Shown: positions 1 to 5,071 of the stretch, piece after piece
Numbering within the stretch: position 1 is the first letter of the stretch
Layout of the letters: each line of letters starts with the position of its first letter
NCBI GenBank assembly: GCA_030591625.1
Contig: JAUVAR010000168.1
Coordinates: 1-6,256 of the forward strand
Reading direction: 5' to 3'
Length of the DNA stretch: 6,256 bases
Origin: Candidatus Zixiibacteriota bacterium
GTDB taxonomy: Bacteria > Zixibacteria > MSB-5A5 > GN15 > FEB-12
The notes under the pieces: model-generated
The model's input: only the letters and a program-made list of their open reading frames with translations
Told to the model about the DNA's origin: nothing
Database searches by the model: none
Position numbers and translations under genes: made by a program

Positions 1-173
1 AACTTCTTGTCGAGCGTGTGAAACAATTTCTGATGACACTCAAAGAAGGAGGCTCGGTAAACGTCTTTGATCTTATGAGCTTCCTGGCCGATTGGCTCAT
101 TACTCATATTATGGCTGAGGATATGAAGATAGGTAACGAATACAAGAAAACCGTATTGCACGCATCTGAATAA
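1..173 (+). CDS. Bacteriohemerythrin, C-terminal fragment (5' end outside window)
   Basis: This is the last 56 codons of a hemerythrin-fold protein, read in the frame that starts at base 3 and ends at TAA 171-173. Hemerythrins bind dioxygen at a di-iron site in a four-helix bundle; bacterial single-domain forms are cytoplasmic and proposed to carry, store or sense oxygen. The fragment begins just after where the HxxxH ligand pair would lie. It keeps the last two ligands in the motif HIMAED (His and Asp five apart). Over its first 44 residues, 27 are identical by eye to the complete hemerythrin that follows on the same strand, including LVERVK, VNVF and KIG. It is therefore a diverged tandem paralogue, not a copy made recently. 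The truncation is due to the window edge; the start and the other five ligands cannot be seen. Confidence 0.9.
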   Translation, partial: LLVERVKQFLMTLKEGGSVNVFDLMSFLADWLITHIMAEDMKIGNEYKKTVLHASE

Positions 174-193
174 CCCAACTAACGTAGTCCGCT

Positions 194-222
194 TTGTGAC
201 CAAGAAACCCCACTTTTAAACT
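194..222 (+). promoter_or_regulatory. Weak candidate promoter between the two hemerythrin genes
   Basis: The 113-base gap between the hemerythrin genes contains TTGTGA (194-199) and TAAACT (217-222), 17 bases apart. Each matches the sigma-70 type consensus at four of six positions. This would start transcription about 60 bases before the second gene. The match is weak and could be chance; co-transcription from upstream is equally possible, since no intrinsic terminator is visible in the gap. Confidence 0.25.
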
Positions 223-286
223 AACGGATGCCAAGACAATATCCGATATTCTCAAATAGAACTTATAGAGAGAGCCGGGTGAATAT

Positions 287-727
287 ATGGGTCATATCAA
301 GTGGCAGAAAAAAATGGAAATCGGCGTTCAGAGTGTTGATGACCAGCATAAGAAAATTGTTGGTATGATTAATATGCTCGACGATTCGATTTCTAACGGA
401 CAGGGTCTAGTCAATGATCATGTTGGGACTGTGATAATTGAACTTGTCAAATACACCCAGTATCATTTTACCGAAGAAGAACGAATCATGGAAGAAATTG
501 GTTTCTCGGGACTTCAAGCTCACACCAAGCTTCATAGGATTCTGGTGGAAAGAGTCAAGAAGATGCTTGTAGGCCTGAAGACGGGGGAGAGTATCAACGT
601 ATTTGCATTGAAATCTTTTCTAACCGAATGGCTAGTAGATCATATTGGTAATGAAGATTCCAAGATAGGCCCGGAAGCAAAAGTGTTTTATACGAAGAAT
701 AAAGGCACGCATGAAGCTGCTCGATAG
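287..727 (+). CDS. Bacteriohemerythrin (di-iron oxygen-binding protein)
   Basis: A 146-residue single-domain bacteriohemerythrin, close to the usual family length. All seven expected iron ligands are visible: His21 (in DDQHKK), His60 and Glu64 (YHFTEEE), His79 and His83 (HTKLH), His119 and Asp124 (HIGNED). The spacings from His60 onwards (4, 15, 4, 36, 5) match those of characterised methanotroph bacteriohemerythrin. The N-terminal segment with W6 and the DDQH motif is also typical. The family reversibly binds O2 in the cytoplasm and is suggested to deliver oxygen to enzymes or to sense or scavenge it; no fused signalling domain is present here. The ATG at 287 fits the family N-terminus. The ribosome site is poor: only GGGTG lies about 6 bases upstream. 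It follows a paralogue after 113 bases and converges on the HIT gene with 19 bases between stops. No terminator is seen in that gap. Confidence 0.95.
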   Translation: MGHIKWQKKMEIGVQSVDDQHKKIVGMINMLDDSISNGQGLVNDHVGTVIIELVKYTQYHFTEEERIMEEIGFSGLQAHTKLHRILVERVKKMLVGLKTGESINVFALKSFLTEWLVDHIGNEDSKIGPEAKVFYTKNKGTHEAAR

Positions 728-746
728 TTAGTCTTTCTATTGGGTT

Positions 747-1079
747 TCAATCGTCTAAAAACGTCAATTTGTCTGGACCGCGATCAGATAAAAAATGCAG
801 ATGAATATGATCGACTTCCTGACCGTATCCATTGTTAATCAAAATTCTAAAATGATCTTCAAGTTCAAGCTTCTTAGCGATTATCTTTACAACTTCAAAT
901 AGTTGTTGAAGAACATCTGAAGGTGTTTCGATTAAGTTTCGATACTCGGTTTTTGGAAATATCAAAAGGTGCACTTTATCTTTTGGTCTATGGTCTGCGA
1001 TTACCAGGAGGACATCAGTTTCATAAAAAATCTTAGCCGGTAGTTCTTGGTTTATTATTCGCGTGAAGATAGTGGGCAT
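747..1079 (-). CDS. HIT-family protein (histidine-triad nucleotide-binding/hydrolase)
   Basis: A 110-residue protein of the length of HINT-type members. The N-terminus (IFTRIINQELPAKIFYE) and the central LLIFPK strand follow the family pattern. The signature HxHxHxx is present as His91-Ile-His93-Leu-His95-Phe-Leu; by homology His93 is the nucleophile that attacks the alpha-phosphate of nucleoside phosphoramidates or dinucleotides. Unusual points: the usual Cys after IF is Thr, so there is no zinc CxxC. The phosphate-contacting Ser/Thr of the GQ(S/T)V motif is Glu88 (GQEVDH). The loop between Asn82 and Gln87 is about two residues shorter than in HINT1. The GG after the triad is SD. Activity is therefore likely but specificity is unclear. 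It starts 4 bases after the stop of the upstream membrane-protein gene, so the two are probably co-transcribed and perhaps translationally coupled; no strong ribosome site is seen. Confidence 0.88.
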   Translation of the reverse strand: MPTIFTRIINQELPAKIFYETDVLLVIADHRPKDKVHLLIFPKTEYRNLIETPSDVLQQLFEVVKIIAKKLELEDHFRILINNGYGQEVDHIHLHFLSDRGPDKLTFLDD

Positions 1080-1083
1080 AGTG

Positions 1084-1869
1084 CTACCAGTTCCATATTA
1101 CCATAGCTTTCATTCCTGGAAATACTTGATTCATAGTGAATAATAATTCCAGACGATCATGACTAATATGCAGATTTTTTTCTGTTATTGAGGTTTTCTC
1201 TCCGAGATAAGTAAAGTCAACCCATGCTTCTTTGACTGGCCTTGCTTCGGGGAAGATAATTCTGAGAGTGTACATGTTCGACGGATGACTGAAATTGACA
1301 GTGAAGTACTCGGTGTCGTTTATATAACTGTCCTTTGAAGTCCAGGAAACAGAGATGTCTCTAATTTGTTTTTTGAGTAATGGTGTTTTGAAATAAAAGT
1401 CCAGGTCGTAATGATTTTCTCTATCAGATTCTGGTCTTGGAGTGCATGTAATATTGTCGCTTACTTCAATGTTTTCCAATGGACCTTGTGACCAGATACC
1501 GAATTCGGTATATTTATCTAAACTGGGGGCGTTAGTTGTAATTTCCTTTTCTTTAGTATATCTGGCTCTTTTACCTTCAACGTCAAGTAATATGAGACGA
1601 GCTGAAGTCGCACGAGTAATTATTGTTCCCTTTGAGAAAAATTTATTAAACCGATCTTCAATGAGAAGATATTTGGAAATGTAACATAAGATAGAAAAAA
1701 ATATAAAGACAAACAGATAAGATATAGTTAGTAATTCTATACTATAAATCTGAGATAAAATAATAGCTAATGTTCCATGAAAGACTACAAACAAAGAAAG
1801 ATCAATTTTAGTAAAATCAAATCGATTCATAAGTCCCACCCTATCTTCAATTGTTTGGAATATACGCAT
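1084..1869 (-). CDS. Unrecognised two-transmembrane protein with beta-rich soluble domain
   Basis: A 261-residue protein that I do not recognise. After a short charged N-terminus there are two adjacent hydrophobic segments, roughly residues 24-43 and 46-68, forming a hairpin. About 190 hydrophilic residues follow, with alternating patterns suggesting many beta strands (for example ISVSWTS at 172-178, MYTLRIIFPEARP at 199-211, AWVDFTYLGE at 215-224). It ends in FPGMKAMVIWNW. The basic stretch after the second segment (KYLLIEDRFNKFFSK) suggests that the soluble part is cytoplasmic. Start choice: ATG at 1869 has a good Shine-Dalgarno AAGGTG at 1877-1882, 7 bases away. An in-frame ATG at 1830 (residue 14) also has a purine-rich AGGGTGG upstream and cannot be excluded. 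It precedes the HIT gene by 4 bases. The 5' part, covering the membrane segments, is very AT-rich; line 1681-1740 has only 12 G/C in 60. A two-membrane-span plus beta-barrel layout occurs in some immune effectors (Cap15-like), but no family motif supports that here. Confidence 0.8.
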   Translation of the reverse strand: MRIFQTIEDRVGLMNRFDFTKIDLSLFVVFHGTLAIILSQIYSIELLTISYLFVFIFFSILCYISKYLLIEDRFNKFFSKGTIITRATSARLILLDVEGKRARYTKEKEITTNAPSLDKYTEFGIWSQGPLENIEVSDNITCTPRPESDRENHYDLDFYFKTPLLKKQIRDISVSWTSKDSYINDTEYFTVNFSHPSNMYTLRIIFPEARPVKEAWVDFTYLGEKTSITEKNLHISHDRLELLFTMNQVFPGMKAMVIWNW

Positions 1870-2121
1870 TTATAGGCACCTTAGTCAACGGACTCAAGAG
1901 GGAGGTTGAAAGTCTATGCAGTCTCGTTAGTTACGGGGGGTAGTTGATGGTTAGCGTTGTGCTGAGTATTGTGGGGAGTGTATGTAATTTTAGATATTTC
2001 ACATGAATGTATATGAAATACAAAATTATTTTATATGGCTATGACAAATAATTAAGATATTTTCCGGTTGAGACGATATTTTGAGTATAGAAAAACTTAT
2101 TAATTGCAAGGAAGCAGTGTT

Positions 2122-2151
2122 ATGTTTGACGGTGGTGGCGATACAAATTAA
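2122..2151 (+). CDS. Possible 9-residue micro-ORF in a small plus-strand unit
   Basis: ATG at 2122 encodes MFDGGGDTN and stops at TAA 2149-2151. It is preceded by a good Shine-Dalgarno, AAGGAAG at 2108-2114, with 7 bases between. It is followed 60 bases later by a plus-strand intrinsic terminator (2213-2238), so ribosome site, ORF and terminator are in the right order for a tiny transcription unit. I saw no clear promoter in front of it. Peptides this short occur by chance, and the RNA itself could be the product instead. No plus-strand gene lies downstream for nearly 3 kb, so a leader peptide controlling a following gene is unlikely. Confidence 0.3.
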   Translation: MFDGGGDTN

Positions 2152-2212
2152 GATTAATTAAAATCTAATATTCGATTAATATACTTTCTCATAAGTCTAA
2201 AAGGTTAGATAC

Positions 2213-2238
2213 AGCCAGGCAAGAAGCTTGGTTTTTTT
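2213..2238 (+). terminator. Intrinsic terminator, plus strand
   Basis: AGCCAGGC (2213-2220) pairs with GCTTGGTT (2226-2233) through an AAGAA loop, with two G-U wobbles. An uninterrupted T tract covers 2232-2238. The reverse strand has no T run on the other side, so it acts on plus-strand transcripts. No annotated plus-strand gene precedes it within 1.4 kb, which implies a small unrecognised transcript. A second small hairpin, TCTAA-AAGG-TTAGA (2196-2209), lies directly before it. Confidence 0.7.
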
Positions 2239-2276
2239 GTGTCCGGAATTTCGATTAGTTTTCAAATTTATAACTT

Positions 2277-2314
2277 ATATAAAAACGGCGGGAGACTCTT
2301 ATGAGTTTCCCGCC
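2277..2314 (-). terminator. Intrinsic terminator of the DUF5916 gene, minus strand
   Basis: GGCGGGAGACTC (2287-2298) and GAGTTTCCCGCC (2303-2314) form a 12-base-pair stem with one G-T mismatch (wobble on the plus strand, A-C on the minus strand) and a 4-base loop. Read on the minus strand, the stem is followed by GTTTTTATATA (2286 down to 2276), the expected T-rich tail. The plus strand has no T run after it. It lies about 98 bases beyond the stop of the DUF5916 gene and should end that transcript, separating it from the membrane/HIT pair. Confidence 0.85.
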
Positions 2315-2375
2315 TGTCGTCTGCATACCCCGTTTAATCTGAAGGGCCGGAGCAGCGACGAATTCGCAATATGAA

Positions 2376-2423
2376 CAGACAATGTCTGATTCAGACAATG
2401 TCTGATTCAGATTATATCTGGAA
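2376..2423. repeat. Three tandem 16-base palindromic units at the 3' end of the DUF5916 gene
   Basis: CAGACAATGTCTGATT occurs twice without a gap (2376-2391 and 2392-2407), followed by a diverged third unit CAGATTATATCTGGAA (2408-2423) and a partial CAGATATTGA. Each unit is an inverted repeat: CAGACA-A-TGTCTG in the first two and CAGAT-TAT-ATCTG in the third. The third unit covers the stop codon (2412-2414) and last codons of the DUF5916 gene, and the other two lie in its 3' untranslated region. It is too short and too palindromic for a CRISPR array. It could be a duplicated binding site, an RNA structure, or local slippage that copied the gene's end. Confidence 0.75.
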
Positions 2424-4769
2424 CAGATATTGAAGTTTCATAAATATCTGTCTTGAGGTTAACCATTTCTTAGGCGACTCAAATTGTACCATTTGCATCT
2501 TTCCATCTACATCTCTCATCTCACTTAGGCCGAGTTCGGTATAGTCATACGTAGTGCCAATATAGAAGATCGAGAATGGGTTGATTCTGAAAGTTAAGAG
2601 AGGGTCGAATTCAAATTGTTCACTAAAACTATTGTACTGTGCTACAACTCTCAATGATAGTTCTCTTGAGAATTGGTAGTTGATTCGAGTTCTGCCAACC
2701 CAGCCTTCATAGAACAGTTCATCGGAAGTATATGATTCACTTTGCAAATGGTCGTACGATGGACTTATTTTTAGTTTATCGCTAATCTTGATGTTTGCAG
2801 AAGTGCTCCAGTTTTCCATAAATCCAAATTCAAGATCACTACGTGCGATCTGTCTTCCGAAAGTGTAGTGGAATGATATTGAAAAACGTTCGTTCAACCG
2901 AGAGCTGAAGGAAGGAGTAAGTGCCCAGATACCACGGAAGTCGATTCCACCAAGTCTTTCATTAGATGCAAAGAGGGAGTTTAGGCCTATGTAAGTTTGT
3001 GCAAAACTCCAGTTACTGTTTAACCCGGCACTAATCCATTCATCCTTACGGAGTCCATCGAGATCCCAGATTCGACCTAAGTCGCCATAGAAAGTTACTC
3101 TCTCTATAGGTTTATTTTCAAATCTATATTGTTTGTAACCATTACCCATTACACGCCGGTCACCGTTGCGGGGTTGGAAACCATTGGCTGCACGATAGGT
3201 ACGACTTCGTTCGTAGTGGGTTAGGTCCAATCCCCAGCTTGCTGCGTTGTAGGAGAGTGATGACAGTATTCCACCACCATAAAATGATTCTCCATCAAGA
3301 GCAGTAGTGTGCCTACCTTTGTCAAACGTAATAAAACTGGTATCCTCAGCTAGCCACCATGGTTCTTCGTCTGAACCTAAAGGGGTTGGTAAATTGGGTG
3401 GTTCCTCTGTGTGAGTCCCGATTCCCTGAATAACAAACATTACTTGTTTTGATAATTTAAGTCGTGCATCTATAGACGCAAGGGTTCCTGATCCACCGCC
3501 TTCAAATCGACGATCTGTGAGCAAGAATCTCAAATGAGAATCTTCACCCATGTTTTGTTTAATTGCAAAAATATTGGAATAACTTTTACCTGCATTCAAC
3601 GATACTGAGCTTTCTTCAAACGCAAGTAGCATAGGACTTCGTTCATCGTATGCTGCCATATATGCAATACTTGCACTACCCACACGACCGGATAGTTTGG
3701 TTGCAAATGCTGGATCGTTTATAGCACGAGTGTAAACAGCTCTGAAATTGGTACGGAAAAGATCAACACCTTCCTGAAAGAACGGTCTGCGTTCGGGGAA
3801 GGAGAGGGCAAAGGTAGAGTTTACATTTATCTGGGCAGCATCGGCCTCAACCTGAGAGAAGTCCGGATTAAAGGTCGCTTCGACACTAATACTTGAAGAT
3901 AGCGCATATTTTCCATTGAGTGAAAGTTCTCCATACAAATCACTATTCTCAAATGAGATGTCGGGCCTGTCCCAATCAGATACAGTAGCCGATTGGTAAC
4001 TGACAAAAGTTGGCATTATTTCCAAACCTTTACCTGCAGCGACATCAGATATACCAGTTGCTGTACCCCAATTGTTGAGCCAGCTAGTTTCTTCTTTGTC
4101 GTAATATGCCCATGAAATGGAGTAGTGACTTTCACGATTGTGGTGGCGATAAAATTCCACTCTCCAGGTGTGTACATCCTTGTTCGGAAAACGCAAACTT
4201 GAAAAAGGAATTGCCATTTCAACCTGATATCCCGAATCAGTAACCTGTCCGCTCGATTCGAAGATCATGTCGAAGGCTCCATCCTCACCCTGGCCGCGAG
4301 TCCAAAGTGCGTCGTAGGGGATTCCGTATGGATTCAAATTGATTATGTAGGCACGTTCGGCGTCACCATAAGTATCAAAAAAGAAGCCAATATTATCATC
4401 TGCAAAAATTGACTCGCGTTCTGCCAAAGATGCACGCACACTGCCTTTTTCGGCATAACATATTGCCGCGAAATAGACATGACTTTCGTCGTAGGTCATA
4501 AAGACTTTGGTCTCGACGGGCGGTTTGATTTCTTCGCCGGGGGAGTGTTCTGAGAAATTGGATGCAATAGCAACGTTGGTCCATCCCGGGTCAGACAGAT
4601 CACCATCAATTTTTATTTCCCCATTTGCTTTTTTGATGTCGAGTTTAGGTTTTAAATTTGGTTGCCAATCGGATGATTCCTCGTTTCCGATAGCAATAGA
4701 CGTTGCTGCAGTAATCAATAAAATGATCAATAGCAATTGTCTAACAACGTAGAAAGGGTTTTTGAGCAT
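2412..4769 (-). CDS. Outer-membrane protein: CBM9-like domain plus DUF5916 beta-barrel
   Basis: A 785-residue exported protein. Residues 1-28 form a signal peptide (positively charged start, hydrophobic LLLIILLITAA, likely cleavage near SIA/IG); there is no lipobox Cys. Residues about 45-240 resemble the carbohydrate-binding family 9-like domain: IKIDGDLSDPGW, VFMTYDESHVYFA, DDNIGFFFDTYGD, YQVEMAIPFSSLRF. From about 247 the DUF5916 region begins (GKGLEIMP) and carries its hallmark NPDFSQVEAD (301-310) and FPERRPFFQEG (324-334). The rest is alternating aromatic/polar strands of a beta-barrel, ending in QYLFQI, a plausible outer-membrane assembly signal. The family's function is not established; binding of glycans or another ligand at the surface is a guess from the CBM9-like part. 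Start: ATG 4769 has AGGAG 9 bases upstream and GGAGG nearer. It has its own promoter region, divergent from yebC, and its own terminator, so it is probably monocistronic. Length is typical and no frameshift is seen. Confidence 0.9.
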   Translation of the reverse strand: MLKNPFYVVRQLLLIILLITAATSIAIGNEESSDWQPNLKPKLDIKKANGEIKIDGDLSDPGWTNVAIASNFSEHSPGEEIKPPVETKVFMTYDESHVYFAAICYAEKGSVRASLAERESIFADDNIGFFFDTYGDAERAYIINLNPYGIPYDALWTRGQGEDGAFDMIFESSGQVTDSGYQVEMAIPFSSLRFPNKDVHTWRVEFYRHHNRESHYSISWAYYDKEETSWLNNWGTATGISDVAAGKGLEIMPTFVSYQSATVSDWDRPDISFENSDLYGELSLNGKYALSSSISVEATFNPDFSQVEADAAQINVNSTFALSFPERRPFFQEGVDLFRTNFRAVYTRAINDPAFATKLSGRVGSASIAYMAAYDERSPMLLAFEESSVSLNAGKSYSNIFAIKQNMGEDSHLRFLLTDRRFEGGGSGTLASIDARLKLSKQVMFVIQGIGTHTEEPPNLPTPLGSDEEPWWLAEDTSFITFDKGRHTTALDGESFYGGGILSSLSYNAASWGLDLTHYERSRTYRAANGFQPRNGDRRVMGNGYKQYRFENKPIERVTFYGDLGRIWDLDGLRKDEWISAGLNSNWSFAQTYIGLNSLFASNERLGGIDFRGIWALTPSFSSRLNERFSISFHYTFGRQIARSDLEFGFMENWSTSANIKISDKLKISPSYDHLQSESYTSDELFYEGWVGRTRINYQFSRELSLRVVAQYNSFSEQFEFDPLLTFRINPFSIFYIGTTYDYTELGLSEMRDVDGKMQMVQFESPKKWLTSRQIFMKLQYLFQI

Positions 4770-4811
4770 GTTCCTCCGCTCCTAATTACCCTTGTCTTGT
4801 ACGGTTTTCTT

Positions 4812-4826
4812 CAGCCTGCCAGGCTG
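4812..4826. promoter_or_regulatory. Perfect palindrome in the DUF5916 leader
   Basis: CAGCCTG (4812-4818), one base, then CAGGCTG (4820-4826) form a perfect 7-base inverted repeat. It lies 43 bases before the DUF5916 start codon and, if the -10 at 4878-4883 is correct, inside the 5' untranslated leader. As RNA it would fold as a 5-base-pair GC-rich stem with a 5-base loop. There is no T run after it in either direction, so it is not an intrinsic terminator. An operator or a leader hairpin are both possible. Confidence 0.5.
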
Positions 4827-4877
4827 TCTTCTAAATCGGTTTAGGCCAATACCCTCTCCACGGTGTAGCCGCTTCCA

Positions 4878-4883
4878 ATTATA
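4878..4883 (-). promoter_or_regulatory. Candidate -10 element for the DUF5916 gene
   Basis: On the minus strand this reads TATAAT, a perfect -10 hexamer, about 108 bases before the start codon. The region 17 bases further upstream has no good -35 (around TCGTGT), so the assignment rests on the -10 alone. It would give a leader of about 100 bases containing the palindrome at 4812-4826. Confidence 0.4.
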
Positions 4884-5009
4884 TCGAAATACGCAAAATG
4901 ACACGAAAGGTTTCAAATCTGGTCAGAAATCAAAATCTTTGGTTGCACGTAAAATTCTAATTACCAAACGAACAACTCTTGCCAAGTCCACCCAAACCTG
5001 TTAAATTCC

Positions 5010-5018
5010 TGTTATAAT
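5010..5018 (+). promoter_or_regulatory. Extended -10 promoter for yebC-ruvC
   Basis: TGTTATAAT matches the extended -10 pattern TGnTATAAT exactly, 53 bases before the yebC start codon. No good -35 lies 16-18 bases upstream, which is compatible with an extended -10 promoter. TTGCCA at 4979-4984 is too far away (28 bases). The transcription start would fall near 5025, inside the palindrome that follows. Confidence 0.6.
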
Positions 5019-5034
5019 GGTCATTGTAATGACC
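5019..5034. promoter_or_regulatory. Perfect 16-base palindrome, candidate operator of yebC-ruvC
   Basis: GGTCATT-GT-AATGACC is a perfect inverted repeat with 7-base arms, immediately after the -10 hexamer and over the expected transcription start. That is a classic position for a repressor site. I do not recognise it as the site of a known regulator; it is not a LexA or Fur box. With a 2-base centre it is better suited to a dimeric protein than to an RNA hairpin. Confidence 0.55.
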
Positions 5035-5057
5035 ACCGAACCCAAATTTGAACCTGC

Positions 5058-5064
5058 AGGAGGT
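5058..5064 (+). promoter_or_regulatory. Strong ribosome-binding site that fixes the yebC start
   Basis: AGGAGGT is a full Shine-Dalgarno with 7 bases to ATG 5072. It argues against the in-frame TTG at 5048, which lies upstream of it and would add eight residues unlike the family. Confidence 0.9.
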
Positions 5065-5071
5065 TGGCTTA

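Larger units (their letters stand above)
1870..2411. other. Long AT-rich intergenic region with two opposed terminators
   Basis: About 540 bases lie between the start of the two-membrane-span gene and the stop of the DUF5916 gene, both on the minus strand. Supported contents are a plus-strand intrinsic terminator (2213-2238), a minus-strand intrinsic terminator (2277-2314) and palindromic repeats (2376-2423). A possible 9-codon ORF with a ribosome site (2122-2151) is less sure. The stretch 1930-2000 is strongly G/T-rich on the plus strand, with a G6 run and a G4 run. I could not identify a convincing minus-strand promoter for the gene starting at 1869, although the terminator implies that one exists. 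No tRNA or known riboswitch was recognised. Confidence 0.7.

Noticed and set aside
728..746. A shared terminator between the convergent hemerythrin and HIT genes
   Set aside because: The 19-base gap has no stable stem and no T tract after a stem on either strand.
1442..1684. An 80-codon plus-strand reading frame inside the two-transmembrane gene
   Set aside because: It lies wholly antisense to a gene with better support (good ribosome site, coherent membrane segments) and has no ribosome site of its own.
1947..2006. A 19-codon hydrophobic plus-strand ORF (MVSVVLSIVGSVCNF...)
   Set aside because: The only upstream purine run is a G6 tract with poor spacing, no terminator follows closely, and such ORFs are expected by chance in this G/T-rich stretch.
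2300..2340. A bidirectional terminator serving both strands at 2287-2314
   Set aside because: Only the minus-strand reading is followed by a T run; the plus-strand side continues TGTCGTCTGC.
2376..2434. A CRISPR array
   Set aside because: The 16-base units are adjacent with no spacers, are palindromic, and overlap the end of a coding region; no cas genes are present.
4792..5004. A 70-codon plus-strand reading frame between the DUF5916 and yebC genes
   Set aside because: It starts at TTG with no ribosome site, has a composition unlike a real protein, and lies over the divergent promoter region.
5048..5071. An upstream TTG start extending yebC by eight residues
   Set aside because: The full Shine-Dalgarno at 5058-5064 lies inside this extension and serves ATG 5072, which gives the family N-terminus MSGHSKW.
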